64,000 nt of DNA from Eimeria necatrix (Eukaryota > Apicomplexa > Conoidasida > Eucoccidiorida > Eimeriidae). The notes beneath the pieces were generated by a model, which was not told where the DNA came from, ran no database searches, and was given only the letters and a program-made list of their open reading frames with translations. This document shows positions 44,971 to 56,543 of this stretch, piece after piece (the stretch's first letter is position 1; the number at the start of each line of letters is the position of its first letter). The DNA lies in NCBI RefSeq assembly GCF_000499385.1, contig NW_013654648.1, forward strand, positions 1 to 64,000. Reading direction: 5' to 3'. The translations under genes were made by a program, and so were the position numbers.

Positions 44971-47900
44971 ATGGAGCATGAGACAGAGAAGGAGTCAGTC
45001 TTCATCACCCGCGCAGCCGAGTCGCCCTTCTGTTACAGGTTTCAGCTGTACACGCAGCTGCTGTTGCTGCTGCAGCAGCAGCACCGTCAACAACAGCTGC
45101 AGCAGCAGCAGCAGCTGAACAAGCAACAGCTTCAGGTTCCCATGCCGTTTCTTGCGCTGTATAGGGCCGTCCCAGAGAGCCTCCGTCTCTTTGTCAAGCA
45201 GTCGCAACAACAACAGCAGCAACATCAACAGCAACAACAGCAGCAGCAGCAAAAGCAGCAAGAGACTCAGGAAAGGGAGGAACTGAACAATGAGTGGACC
45301 TTCTCCATGACAATTCGCCGCCACAGCGATGGTCTCCTACTTTTGCTGCAAGTGGCTGTCTATACGCCTGGTTTCATCCGCCTCCGGCTCTCAGAGCATG
45401 TGGAGCGGCAGCGGATTGAGCAGCAGCAAGAGCCCCGGCACTTCGTTGCAGAGCTGTTGCTGGACCGGCAGCAGCTGCTGCAGCAGCTTGTGCCGACATG
45501 TTGTGTGCAGCAGGAGATAGACAAGACGCTCATCGTCGCAGAGTGCATACCCCCAACTGCATCAGCGGCAGCATCAGCTGCGAAAGCACACTCTTCTGTT
45601 GCCGGTGCTCCAGCACCAGCGGCAACAGGACAAAGAGCTGAGGCAGCTGCAGCAGCAACAAACCTGGATTGCAGCGCTCAGGACGCCCTCAGTTCAGAAT
45701 GGCTGCAACACGGGATCTGCAGCAACACATCAAAGGCATCATCGGGAGGAGGGGCACAAGTTGCAGCAGAAGCAGCCCGACACACCTCCGACGCCCCCTG
45801 CAGCTTTCAGCTAAGCGTATGCGTTCACCATGAGCCCTTTGCGGTTTCTCTGCAGCTTAACGGCAGAGACCTCCAGCGCCTGAATGCGCAGCAGCTTCTT
45901 AACTGGGAAAGTATCGGCACTCACAGGCAATGGAGGTCTGCCGCTGCTGCAGTCGCTGCTGCTGTTAACCCTAACAAGCAACACCAGCAGCAGCAAGTGC
46001 AACTGGAGTCCCACGGCGCACTGAGAGCTACGGCGTTAAAGGCTGGCACCTCAGAAGATAGTATGGCAGCCTTGAGGGATCCTCATGGCATGCAAACCAT
46101 CGCAGTAGCGCGAAGCTCAGCGGAAATATCTCACATGGCTCATAGAGTACACGCAGCAGCAGCAGAGGAAGCAGCGGCAGAAGCAGCAACTTTGAAAGCA
46201 GCAGCTTCCCATGCAGCGGCAAAGGCTGCAAGAGCAGCAGCAACAGCAGAAACGGCAGCACATTCAACTTTGGATGAAGCAGCACCGGAGAAAAGGAAAA
46301 GAGCAGCTGCAGACGCAGCTGGCGCAACAGCAGCTGCTGCGGCCTCAGCAGTAGGTGCTGCAGCCCTGGGAGCAGCAACTGCTGCGAATTTAGCAGCAGA
46401 AGCCGCAGAAGCAGCAGTAACAGCAGCTGATGTATCGCCTTTCAAACTGCGAGATGCGATAGACGTGGAGTGGAGGCCGCCAGCTGCTTCTTGCCGCTTC
46501 GCTGCTGCTGCAGCGCCCCCCATTGCTGCTATGCTGCGGACTGAAGAGCAGCGAGACGTGCCTGTGGAGCAGCAGGAGCTACTGCAGAAGTTGTTGCAGG
46601 CCTCACAGCAGCAACTACTGCAGCAAGCTATGCAAGAGGAGAATCAGTCTGAGGAGGAGAGACTATGGCGTGCATGCAGCGTCGGCGGTGATATTTCGTT
46701 TCTTGACGCTGTTGGCGTGTATGGACTCTATGAGCACTCAACGAGTTACCGCCTCGAAAACTACACTGAGCCTTACAGGCACGTACCTTATCTTTGTATT
46801 TGACTTGTGTTCATTCATAGCCTTATTTGACCGCAACAATCCGCCTCTGCCCTTTTCTACACCACCGCTAATACTTCTGCCTCTGCCTTCCTGTACCTGC
46901 TGGCGTCTTGCTCTACCCATGCCTATCTCCCTTTTTTTGCATATGTATTTTTCTGTTCATCTTTACCTCTCAGACACCGCCTGTTTGCATGTTTCCTTGC
47001 CGTTATTCCTACTGGCGTGTCTTTCTTTATCTCTGCCATTTTCCTGACTGCTGCTAATTCCTTTGCCCCCTTTCTGCGTCTATGAATGAATATTCAATTC
47101 GGCGTCTTCTGCTTGTGCCTCCTGCATTATTTGAACCATATTTGCTTCTGCCTGATTGCCTAGTTTTTCTTTCCTCTTCTCTCTGCTGCTCTCGTTCCCT
47201 TAGCTGCGGGTGTTACTCTTCCAACGTCGTTAACATCTGTTGCTACTTCCAATTACCCTTTGCCTAGACAGAAGCTGCTACTGTTTCCCCCTTTGTGCAG
47301 CTGGCTCTACTGGTGTTGCCGCTGCTGCTGCTTCCGTTACTCAGACTGTTCAACGTGGACGCCTACGGCTGGGACCCCGATAGCCCGTCTTCTCTTTACG
47401 CTTCCATGCCTTTTCTGTTTGCTACACACGCGGGAGGCTCCAACGGGGGCCGTCAGGCCTCTGCTTTCGTTTTCCTTAACTCTGCAGAGACTTTTTTCAG
47501 AGTAAACTACGAACAGGCCCCCGAACAGAAAGAACAGAAGCAGCACGAGCACCAGCAACGGCAGTGGCAGCAGCAGCAAGAAGGCGTCATTCCCTGTTGG
47601 TTTTGCAGCGAAGGCGGAGAGTTCGAGTGCCTGCTTTGCTGCGGGCCCTCCCCTGTGGACGTCCACCGCCAAGTGCATGTAGCGCTGGGGCTGCCCATGC
47701 TGGCCCCAATCGGCGCGCTAGGAAAGCACCAGTCCAGATGGGGATATGCCGAAGAGGTGAGAAGCAGGAGGGTAGGAAGAAACAGGCAAACTGAAAGGTG
47801 AAAAAATGCAGCCAAAACGGATAGAAACACGCAAACCGGCAGCCAGACAGACAGAAATACAACCAAAAAGAACAAGGCGGGGAAAGCAAACAGAGAAACC

Positions 47901-50900
47901 CATTCAGAGCTAGAAACAGGTCGCCTAATAGGCTCTTGGAGAGGCGCAGGCAGGCGAAGTATACGGAAGGGCGCACACGGGGGAACAAACTAGCTGAGAC
48001 AGAGCGCTCCGAACGAGGCAGAAACAAGGCAGGGGTACACTGCAAAACAGCAAGGAGGAGAGCCTAATGCAGAACGCAGCAAACATGTAGACAGAAGAAG
48101 CAGCAAGCAAGAGGGGAACATACATAGCGGGATGAACAAGCAAACAGAAGAAATGCACAAACATCTCTTGCTACAGATGCTTCTGTTGCTGCTGCTGTTT
48201 CAGAAGGATGCTCAAGAGGCGATGCGCGGGATGGATTCTTGTGGGGTTCCGTTCGACGCTTTGTGGCTAGATATCGACCACACGCCTCACTGCAAGTACT
48301 TTTTAGAGGACAGAAGAAGAGTTGATCTCAAACAGCTTGCCAGCGAGCTTGAAGCAAACCAAAGAATGCTTGTGAGACGCATGCACCAGTACCAGCAAAT
48401 GCAACACCAAGTGCAGCACCTGCAGCGGCTGCTGCAGGGGAAGAAGCAGCAGTGGGGTTTTGAGGCCAAGCCTTAAACCAGAGCAGCAGCAGCAGCAGCA
48501 GCACAACAAAAATGTACTTTCTTGCGTGATTATACGCGCTGCGTGCATATTATTCACTGCTTCTGGAGGTGGAAAGCGTTATGCCTGCTTCCAGAGCAGC
48601 ACCTTGAGGTGTTGCTGGTTCTGTTTCTGTCGCTTTCTCTTAGGTAGTCATAGCAGATCCTCACCTTCGAATCGAAGTTGGCTATCCTCTCTTTGAGGAA
48701 GCAGTGCAGCAAAAGCTGCTTGTCAATAATGTACGTGCATGCTTGTCCCCCTGTTTTATCGCTTTTTATGAAGTTCCTTGTTCATTTTTTTCTACCTCGG
48801 TTCGTCTGTCTTTCTTTCGTCTACCGTGTGGTCCTCCATCTGTTTTATTTACGTTTGGCTGCCGCTGTTGACATTTTCGTTCACCGTGTTCCCTTCCATT
48901 GGCTTCATGCTTTTTATCTCCATTTCTTGTTCGGTTGCCTTACTGGCCTTTCATGTCATTTCCCGTTTTTCCTTCCTGTATATTTTTCGCTTACCTCTGT
49001 CTTTTGCTTATATCTACCTCACGGGTGCCTTTTAAGTCCAGTCACTTTTTTTCTGTCGTACAGTTCCACTGAAAAATGCCTACATCTGGGGTGCTTAGTG
49101 CACAGACCGCGTTACACATTCTTTCCCTTGTTCTTTCTCTTATCGTGGAAACAAGTACCGTATTGTCAATTAACTTTTTGTGTCTATCCGTATTGTTCTG
49201 GTCTTCCGTTACTTACTGCGCTTACCTTCGCCTGTGCCTCGAGCTGCTTGTGTCATTTTTAGCTTCTGCTGCTTCTTTTTTAATGCTTCCTTTGTCGTTA
49301 GGCCCACGATTCTCCCCCGTTTCAGTCGCCGTCTCCACTTTATCTACTTCGTCTTCCTCATGCATTCTCTTCTTCTGCATTTACTGCTGCTGCTGCTGCT
49401 GCTGTTGTTTCCTTAGCGTTACGGTTTCCCCTTTGTGGGTCGCAGTTGGGCGGGCTTCTGCGTTTGGCCAGACTACCTGCGTCAAAAGGTAAACTCGCCA
49501 TGTTGATCCTTTACCATAGGCTAGTGGCTCATTGCATTTTCTTTTCTCAAAGTCCCTTTACTGAGTATTGCGAACAGTGTGCATCTTATCTGCTGAATCC
49601 GCAACAGTAGGGGCAGCAGCAGTAGCAGCGCCGCCTGATTTACTATGTGCTGCATCTGTGGTGGCTCGCAGCACTTGCGCTAGCTTTCCAGCGTTTTTTC
49701 TCTCTGTTTACAGCTTTGTCGATTCTTGCGCTTGACGGCATCTTGTGGTGTTGCGGCTGCTGCTACAGACTCGGGAATGGTGGTCCTCATGGGTGCGGCG
49801 CAGCTGGAAAGGAATATCTAACTTGGGTTTATGGAACGACATGAACGAGCCCTCCATATTTGGTTGCAAGGAGCTGACGCTGCCAAGGGGAGCCCTCCAC
49901 AAAGCCGACCCAGTTCCTGCCGCTGCTTCTTCCACTGCGTTGGCTGCAAAGAAGGGCGGTGACATTGAAGAACTGGTAGAGCACTGGAGGGTTCACAATC
50001 TTTACGGCCTGTTGCAGCAAAGCGCGTCCTACGAGGGTCTCTTAGCTCGCAGTCAGGGGACTCGCAGGCCATTTCTTCTCTCCAGGTAACTAGCTATGCT
50101 GGCTAGCTAGCTTACTAGCCAGCGATCGCTGTTCGGTGACCAGCTGCCCCGGCGGCGAACGACCGAATTAGCAATTAGACTTATCTGGCCTAGTGGCAGG
50201 TGATTTCGTGTTTCCTGCTTGTCAACCATTCATGAAGTACTTGGCCGGCGCAGTGTGCAAAGACCTGCACAGAATTGAACGGCCGCGTTCTCCTAACTGC
50301 TCCCACTCACGAAACTCTGCCTCATCCTGTGCCGCGGCTTCTGTTGCAGAGCTGGCTTTTTGGGTTCTTGGCGGTGGGCCTTTTTGTGGACGGGAGACAA
50401 TGAAGCATCTTGGGCTCACCTGCGCTGTGTAGTGCCGATGGTGTTGTCTGCTGCTGCTTGCGGGCAGTCTCTAGTAGGTGAGGTGTATTAACGGCAAGAA
50501 ACTAGAAAGCAGCAGCCAGAGAGAAGAACACAGTATGCAAGAGATAGGCAACAGTAGCAGGCAAAATGAAGGGATGTGCGCATCTTTAGTGCAGTTGTGA
50601 CCTAAAAGGTGGCTGCTGCGGTGTCTTTTGCTGGTGCTGATGTAGTGCTGCTGCTGTACTTCCTTGCCTACAGGAATATCCTGGGGTACGAGAAGAGCCT
50701 TTGCTCCCTTTGAAACTTCTGACTCTGGCATTGCTGTTGTTACTACTGCTACAACTTCTTTTCAGGTGCTGACGTGGGCGGATTTATTGGCAGTACAGGC
50801 CCCGAGTTGCTGCTCCGGTGGCACCAACTCGGTGCATGGCTCCCTTTCTACCGAGTCCATTGCGAAAAGGCAGCAGCGAAGAGAGAGGCCTTTAGAGACA

Positions 50901-53082
50901 GTCTCATTTTGCCTTTTGTGCGCAAAGCAGTGCTTGACAGATATAGATTCATGCCCTACTGGTGAGCGCCACATGCACCTGATGTTTTGCTGCCCAGATG
51001 AAGACGGCTCGCTGCTGCTTTGTGTTACTACTTCGCTTGATTCTTAACTTGGTCATGGTGGAGCTTACGTTACTTCCACATTGGTAGCAGTATTGCTGCT
51101 GTGTCTGTAGTAGCTGCTGCTGGTGCTGCTGCTTTTGCTTTCGGGTACCAGCTGCGTGGCGGATACAGCTTCCAGTATGCTTTTACCTGGTGCTGCTGCT
51201 GTGTACTGCTCTGCTGGTGAGGTGACCTTCGCTGAAGCTACGGCAACAATTGCTTTTCTGTGAGCCCTGTGATTCCAAGGTACACTCTGTGTGCGGAATA
51301 TTCTTTCTTTGGCGATCCTATCGTAAGACCCATATGGTGGCTAGACGCTTCGACAGAAGCAGCGCGTGCAGGAAGCAGCATCAGCAGCAGCAGCAGCACG
51401 CAGCCGTTTCTTGTGGGCAGCCAAATCTACGTACAGCCTATCCTTCATTCCATGCTGCCAAGGGAGACACAGCAACAGCAGACAAAAGACACTAGCAAGC
51501 AGCATTCACACGAGGAGTCACGACAGCTGCATGAACAGCAGCAACAGCAGCAGCATGAAATACATGTGCATCAACAGCTTACCGAGCTGCATCTTCCTAG
51601 AGGAATGCTGTGGTAAGCCAAAGCAGCGGAGAAGTTTAGCTAGCAACAACAGCAGCTGCTCTCAGGGTCGTGGCGGAGGCGGCAACAGCAACAGCAGTGG
51701 CAGCAGCCACGACAAAATCATTTTAGCTGCGCGTTCCTGCAGGTACGACGCGGATACGGGCTCGGTCTGCTGCCGTGAGTCTGCGGCAACAGCTACAGGC
51801 CAGCCAAAAACAAAGTCCAGTTGCAGTTTTCCACTAACTTTACGACGCATTCCTGTCTTCGTGAAGGGCGGTGCTATTGTTGCCACTCGAGAGGCACCGA
51901 GCAAGTCGGCCCTGCTCTGCATGCGAGAGCCGCTCACGGTACCTCAGCTCCCAGGGCTCAGGGTTTGAGGTCTGGGTCTCGGGATTTTCTACAGGGGCAA
52001 GGACTCACGCATTGGAAAGTTACTAAAGGGAATAAGATGAGCAGCAGTTAATACGGAGGCTACTAAAAACAGCGGTTTTGCGTTTAGTGACTCTTGTGCC
52101 GCTGCTGTTGCTTGCATTTTGCTGCAGTTGCATGTATATTTGAGCCCAGAAGGCGCAGCAGAAGGGAGACTATATCTCGACGACGGCATTTCATTTCAGT
52201 GCAAACAAGGACGCTTTCTATATCTCAGGATTAGGGCCCGCACACTGCAGCACCAGCAAGAGCAGCAGCAAGCACAGCAGCAAGAGCAACACCAACAGGG
52301 TCCACGCAGCAGCAGCAGCAGCGCATCGAAGGGACTTCTCATCTGGCCTGAGTCAGAGCCTCTCCCGTTGGGAGGTCCTACGTGCCCCTGGGTCTACGGA
52401 ACGCTCAGTCTTGGGGAGTCGCTCAATGCATGCAGTGAGTTACTGGATATGATGTCCCAAAGAGACATTTCCTGCGTATAAAGTGCTACTATGATTGCTG
52501 TTCATGTGCATGCTGCCGCATCGCCCGTGGTATGTTTGTTTGCAGTACCTGGGGCTTGCACTGCTGTGCTAGTTGTGTTGCTGTCGCTTTTCCTGTGCTG
52601 CAGTATCGCATGTGGCCGTTTGGGGTGTACGGACGCCGCCTGCCTCAGCTGTACTTACAGAGACGGGTTCGGGGCAGCGGCCGCTCAAGTTTTCCGTCTC
52701 TGCCCTGCCTCTGAACCCCAGAGAAGACGAGCTGCGGAAGACCCAAGAAGCGTTCTTCACTGCAGAGGCTGCTGCGCCCTGCGCTCCTGCGGCTACTGGC
52801 ATAGCAGAAGACGCCGTTCCTGCTGCAGCCGCTGCTTCTGAAGCACCGGCAACATGCAAAGCAAATGCAGAGCACGCAAAGCGGCAAATGCAACAGAAGC
52901 AGCACGCAGCAACTCGGGAACACCTGGCGGGCCTCCTGCGGCAGAAGACGGAGAGTGATGAGCTGCAGCTACAGCAAAAGCTCCAGGACGCTTGTTTCAG
53001 TCATCCAGTCTATAGAGTCCTCATTGAGACCCCTGGGACGCTAGCGACAGACCCGACTTGGGCTATTGAGCTGGGCTGGTAG
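44971..53082 (+). CDS. GANAB: Glucosidase II catalytic alpha subunit (GH31), 12 exons
   Basis: Glucosidase II trims the inner two glucoses of N-glycans in the ER lumen and so controls lectin-chaperone cycles. Exons in agreeing phase: 44971-46778, 47345-47756, 48204-48371, 48644-48730, 49417-49488, 49769-50085, 50350-50477, 50766-50961, 51280-51612, 51743-51938, 52128-52434, 52604-53082 (1500 codons plus stop). GH31 landmarks: GVYGLYEHSTSYRLENYTEP, VDAYGWDPDSPSSLYASMPF, FDALWLDIDHT and VVIADPHLRIEVGYP. The nucleophile Asp is in LWNDMNEPSIF (GAC 49838-49840). LWTGDNEASWAHLR is followed by the acid/base Asp in GADVGGF (GAC 50771-50773). Later come RRIPVFVKGGAI and LYLDDGISF. Both catalytic residues are present. 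The protein is longer than the usual 900-1000 residues because of Gln/Ala inserts, mostly in exon 1. Intron 1 uses a GC donor. A signal-peptide exon must lie upstream of 44971; its true start is unresolved. Confidence 0.96.
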
Positions 53083-53684
53083 ATTACAAGCAGCAAGCAT
53101 CTGCTGGAGGCCTACAGCGCAGCAAACGCCTGCATCTACTGCTCGCAGCGATCCGTCAAGTTTTTCCTTCCACAGTGTGGGTTTCGGGCGCCCTGAAAAG
53201 TATGAGTGCCCCGCAAAAAATAAACTAGCTAGTCAACTGATTAACGAGAGCTGACTACCCAGATAACCACCTAGAAGTCCCAAAGTCGCTCGGCGACCAC
53301 TGTAAAACTCCTTAAGGGGAACCCTGACCCAAACATTTTGGCTGCGGGAGCAGTTAACTCGGCAGGGAGCCAGATAGACGGCAAACCAACTGTCCAAATC
53401 AAGCGCGTGAGAAGACTTAAGAGTCACTGCCTTTTACAAGAATTAACGGCCTTCTCATGGGCTCTTCGTCGAGCACTGCTGCGCCGTGATAGCTGATGAA
53501 TCGCTGCCAGGTAGCGCTAGGATCGCCAGCTAGCTCCCTTGTTGCCATTTGGCTAGTTCGAAGAGCGGCTAGCTAGAGCAGCTACGTGTTACTTTATCCC
53601 TCTGCAGCGAGTGAGGAATAGCCCTCTTGTCCACCACGTCCAAACGCCTTCTGCCGCCTCTACGGGGCACTGCTGTGTTTCCTT
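53083..53684. other. Convergent spacer with AGCTAGCT-type words
   Basis: This lies between the 3' ends of glucosidase II and the dioxygenase. It contains several TAGCTAG/GCTAGCT words (53226-53240, 53528-53590). Homopolymer repeats are unusually few. No frame with family signal and no tRNA fold was recognised. Confidence 0.6.
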
Positions 53685-56503
53685 CTACACATCCTGCAGC
53701 GCAGTTTGTTGCTGCTTGTACACCATATACCGGTACAGCAGCATTCGCTGCAGGTGACGCTGCATGCGGTGCAGAGACACGCGAATCTTAGCTGGCGACT
53801 CGCCTCTAGCTGCGATCCGCTCGCAGCACTTCACCTGCTCTTGCTGCTGCTGTGTCTCCGGCTGCAACAACTGCAGGGGATCGATGGTATTTATTGCGCA
53901 GAGCTCCTCGAGGTTTGTCGCGGCAGCCTCCGCTTCCGTAAGATCCAAAACACATTCTTCATCCTCCTCCTGCTGCTGCTGCTTCAAATGGCTTCTTGCT
54001 GCCTCCGCGGGACCAGAAGAAGCCTCGCCGTCGCTTGGGGGCTGCGATGGGTTTTCCTCACCGGCAGTCGAGGGCGCCTCCTCACATAAGGTAGCATCAG
54101 TAGGAGTATTCACCTCTCCTTCTGCCCCAGCTTTTCCTTTTGGTTCCTTCTCGAGCGCTTGCTGCTGCTGCTGCTGTGGAATGTGCGGGTACTGCTGCCA
54201 GTTCAGGAAATGCGTTTTGCTGCCTACTTTCTCTCCTCCGCAGAACCGTCTGTCTACAAGTGACATATAAATGAGGGGACGTAGAGAAGCAGCTGAATGA
54301 CTGCTGCCCCTGTGCCGCACAATGTTGTCCATGATGACTAGGTCCCCTGGGGCAAAACCAAGCAGGCCAATAATGCGTTCAATCTATTACTGGAAAATAA
54401 TTAAACGTGAGAAACAGCATGCAAGCCCTTGGCCAAAGGCAGAAGCAGAATCAGCAAAGAAGGTATCAAAAGAGAAGCACAAGACGCCGCAATGGGTGCA
54501 CCACGAAAAGCGCCAAAGCTCCACTAGATACACGTAATATCAGAAGAAAAAGCGAATGAACGCAGGCAAGATCGAATTCGAACGCCGGGAACAGTGTGGC
54601 AAAAGCACTTCTCATGGCAGGAGGAAAAACGGAGAGCCAGGAACAGCAGGGACAGTTACGAAAAACAAAGTGCTTGCTCTTACCAGCCTGCGCATTCGAG
54701 AAGACAGGGTGGGACCCGATGAAAAAGGTTGTGGGTGAGTTGCTGCTGGTCAGATTCACAAGTGGGATGAACGCGCTCACGATGTTCCGTCTGAAAATAA
54801 TCGCAGCACAGCAGCAACAACAGAGGCTGCTGCGGCTAGCCTGTTTCCTTTCCTGATCTTACTGCGGCAGGTGCTGCAGCACACGGTGCTAGCATTGCTG
54901 CTGTTTCTACGGGCGCTATTTGCACAACTATTGCTGCACCCTGACGGCAATGCGCCCTTACTTGTGCGCTTCCTCGTGGTAGTCATAGTGAATCTTTTGG
55001 TTGTTTTCGTGCGGCCCCAAAGACATTAGATATCCGCAAGTAACCTGTTGCCATGCCGGCTCCGCCTGCACTTCTTGAGCTTCTGCAGTTGCTGGTATTG
55101 AAGGCTCAGCCGCACTTCCCTCCAACTTTACAGTGGAAAATGTGGGGCAGTCCGACCCCGCATTCCATGAGGGACCACGAGCAGCACTCATGCACGGGCT
55201 TGTCACTTCTCCCGAGTGTGCCGTTGGTGTGGCTGCTCCTGCCTGCGCCGTCCCTGCTGCTGCTGCGCGGGGAGTATCATCGTCGTCCAACTCAGTTGCA
55301 GTGCTTGCTGTCGTGCTGCCCCCGCTATTTCTCTGCAACTCCCTCTTGTCTCTCTCGATCCGCAACCCGTCCTGCTGCTGTTGCTCAAGCTGCTCGTGTC
55401 GGTGCTGTCTCCTTACAACAGCTTTCTCCCAAGAGCAAAAATCCACAGCCATCGCGGCAGCAACGCGCTGAACTAGAAGCCGCAGTTTGTTTCGAAGCAG
55501 AGTATGCATCTCCCTTAGGGGCCCCTGCCCATATTCAAGGTGCGGTTCCGATACATTCACATCAACACGCCTGCGGCGAAAACGCACTGCCAGCGCTCTC
55601 TTCATAGTACTGCTGTTGCAGCTGCTGCTGCCGTCAATCTCAAACCTCACAAAATTCTCCACTACAGACACTAAAGAATGAACAGGCCAAAAACAGTCCA
55701 CCAAACGGTAACAGAGTAGCTGTTGCTCCTTTGGCTACTGGCTGCTGCCGCTACCGCTATATTGCTGCTGCTGCTGCAACAGAGGCATCCGCACCACCAC
55801 GGCTAGGAAACACAGCGCCGCTGGCAGCAGTAACAATAACAGCGCACGCAGCGACTTACAGTGGTGAGTTTCTACAAGCGATGCCGTCGTACTTGAAGAT
55901 CGAAGACTGCTGATACGGCCAGTGTTGGTGCTGCTGTTGCTGCAGCACGCGATCCATCAACAAAGCAAAATGAGCATGCACAAGTCGCCCAACCACAGCA
56001 ATCTCTTCAAGGGGGACCTGAGGCAGCAAAGGAAGAGACAAACAGTTATAGCTTTTGAAAGCAAAGTAAGCAGTTGCCGTCGTAGCTGCAACTCCGTTCA
56101 CAGTCGGCACCCCTGGCTGTTAAGGCAGCACGGCAGATACACTGGCAGTGGCAGCAGCAGTCACAGTAACAGTCGCCACAAAGTAACACGGAAATATCAA
56201 CCGGAAGCAATCAGGTAGCAGGACTCAAGGGCAGTACTTGAGATAGCAACGGTGGCAATCACTGCAACGGATACAGAAGCAACCCACCACATTTCTGTAC
56301 ACCTGGATGCCATCCCTGAGTAGAGAGCACGTATCTAAAGTCTTGTGCACTATGCCAGGAGATACGTGCAGCTGCTGCTGAAGTAACCGCTGCCTATCTG
56401 CCAAAACTGCGCCCTCGAGGTAGAGCCACTTGCTGCTGCCATCTCCCTTCCAGTTCGTTGCGGCACATGGAGGAGGGCCGCTTGGCTGCAAAACAGAGCA
56501 CAC
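53685..56503 (-). CDS. PhyH-type Fe(II)/2-oxoglutarate-dependent dioxygenase
   Basis: Double-stranded beta-helix oxygenase of the phytanoyl-CoA hydroxylase superfamily. The 3' exons join in phase: about 55680-54962, 54790-54684 and 54346-53685. The iron ligands are H and D of IHYDYHEE (His 54990-54988, Asp 54984-54982) and a distal His in DNIVRHRG (54314-54312). A following Arg in SLRPLIYMSLVD could bind 2-oxoglutarate. Between them SAFIPLVNLTSSNSPTTFF then IGSHPVF matches the family 'ALDD..NGxLxxxPGSH' strand pair. Upstream exons at about 56490-56303 (LDTCSLLRDGIQ) and from 56017 (VPLEEIAVVGRLVHAHFALL) supply the N-terminal helices and join phase 0 to 0. The exon at 56017-55874 could end at either of two donors. 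The C-terminal 120 residues are an acidic, Gln-rich extension ending in MQRHLQRMLLYRYMVYKQQQ. The substrate is unknown. The 5' end may continue into the Q-rich frames to the right. Confidence 0.82.
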
Positions 56504-56543
56504 AGGCGAAAGATAGATCCGCTAACCAGGATTGCACTAAATT

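Noticed and set aside
46774..46783. Conventional GT donor at CAC|GTACCT for glucosidase II intron 1
   Set aside because: Using it breaks the reading frame at the LFNVDAYGWD exon with the available acceptor. The GC donor four bases earlier keeps phase and the conserved EPYR-LFNVD join.
48678..49262. Plus-strand 194-codon hydrophobic frame resembling a membrane protein
   Set aside because: It begins within glucosidase II exon 4 sequence in another frame and continues through a T/C-rich intron. GH31 phase requires this DNA to be spliced out.
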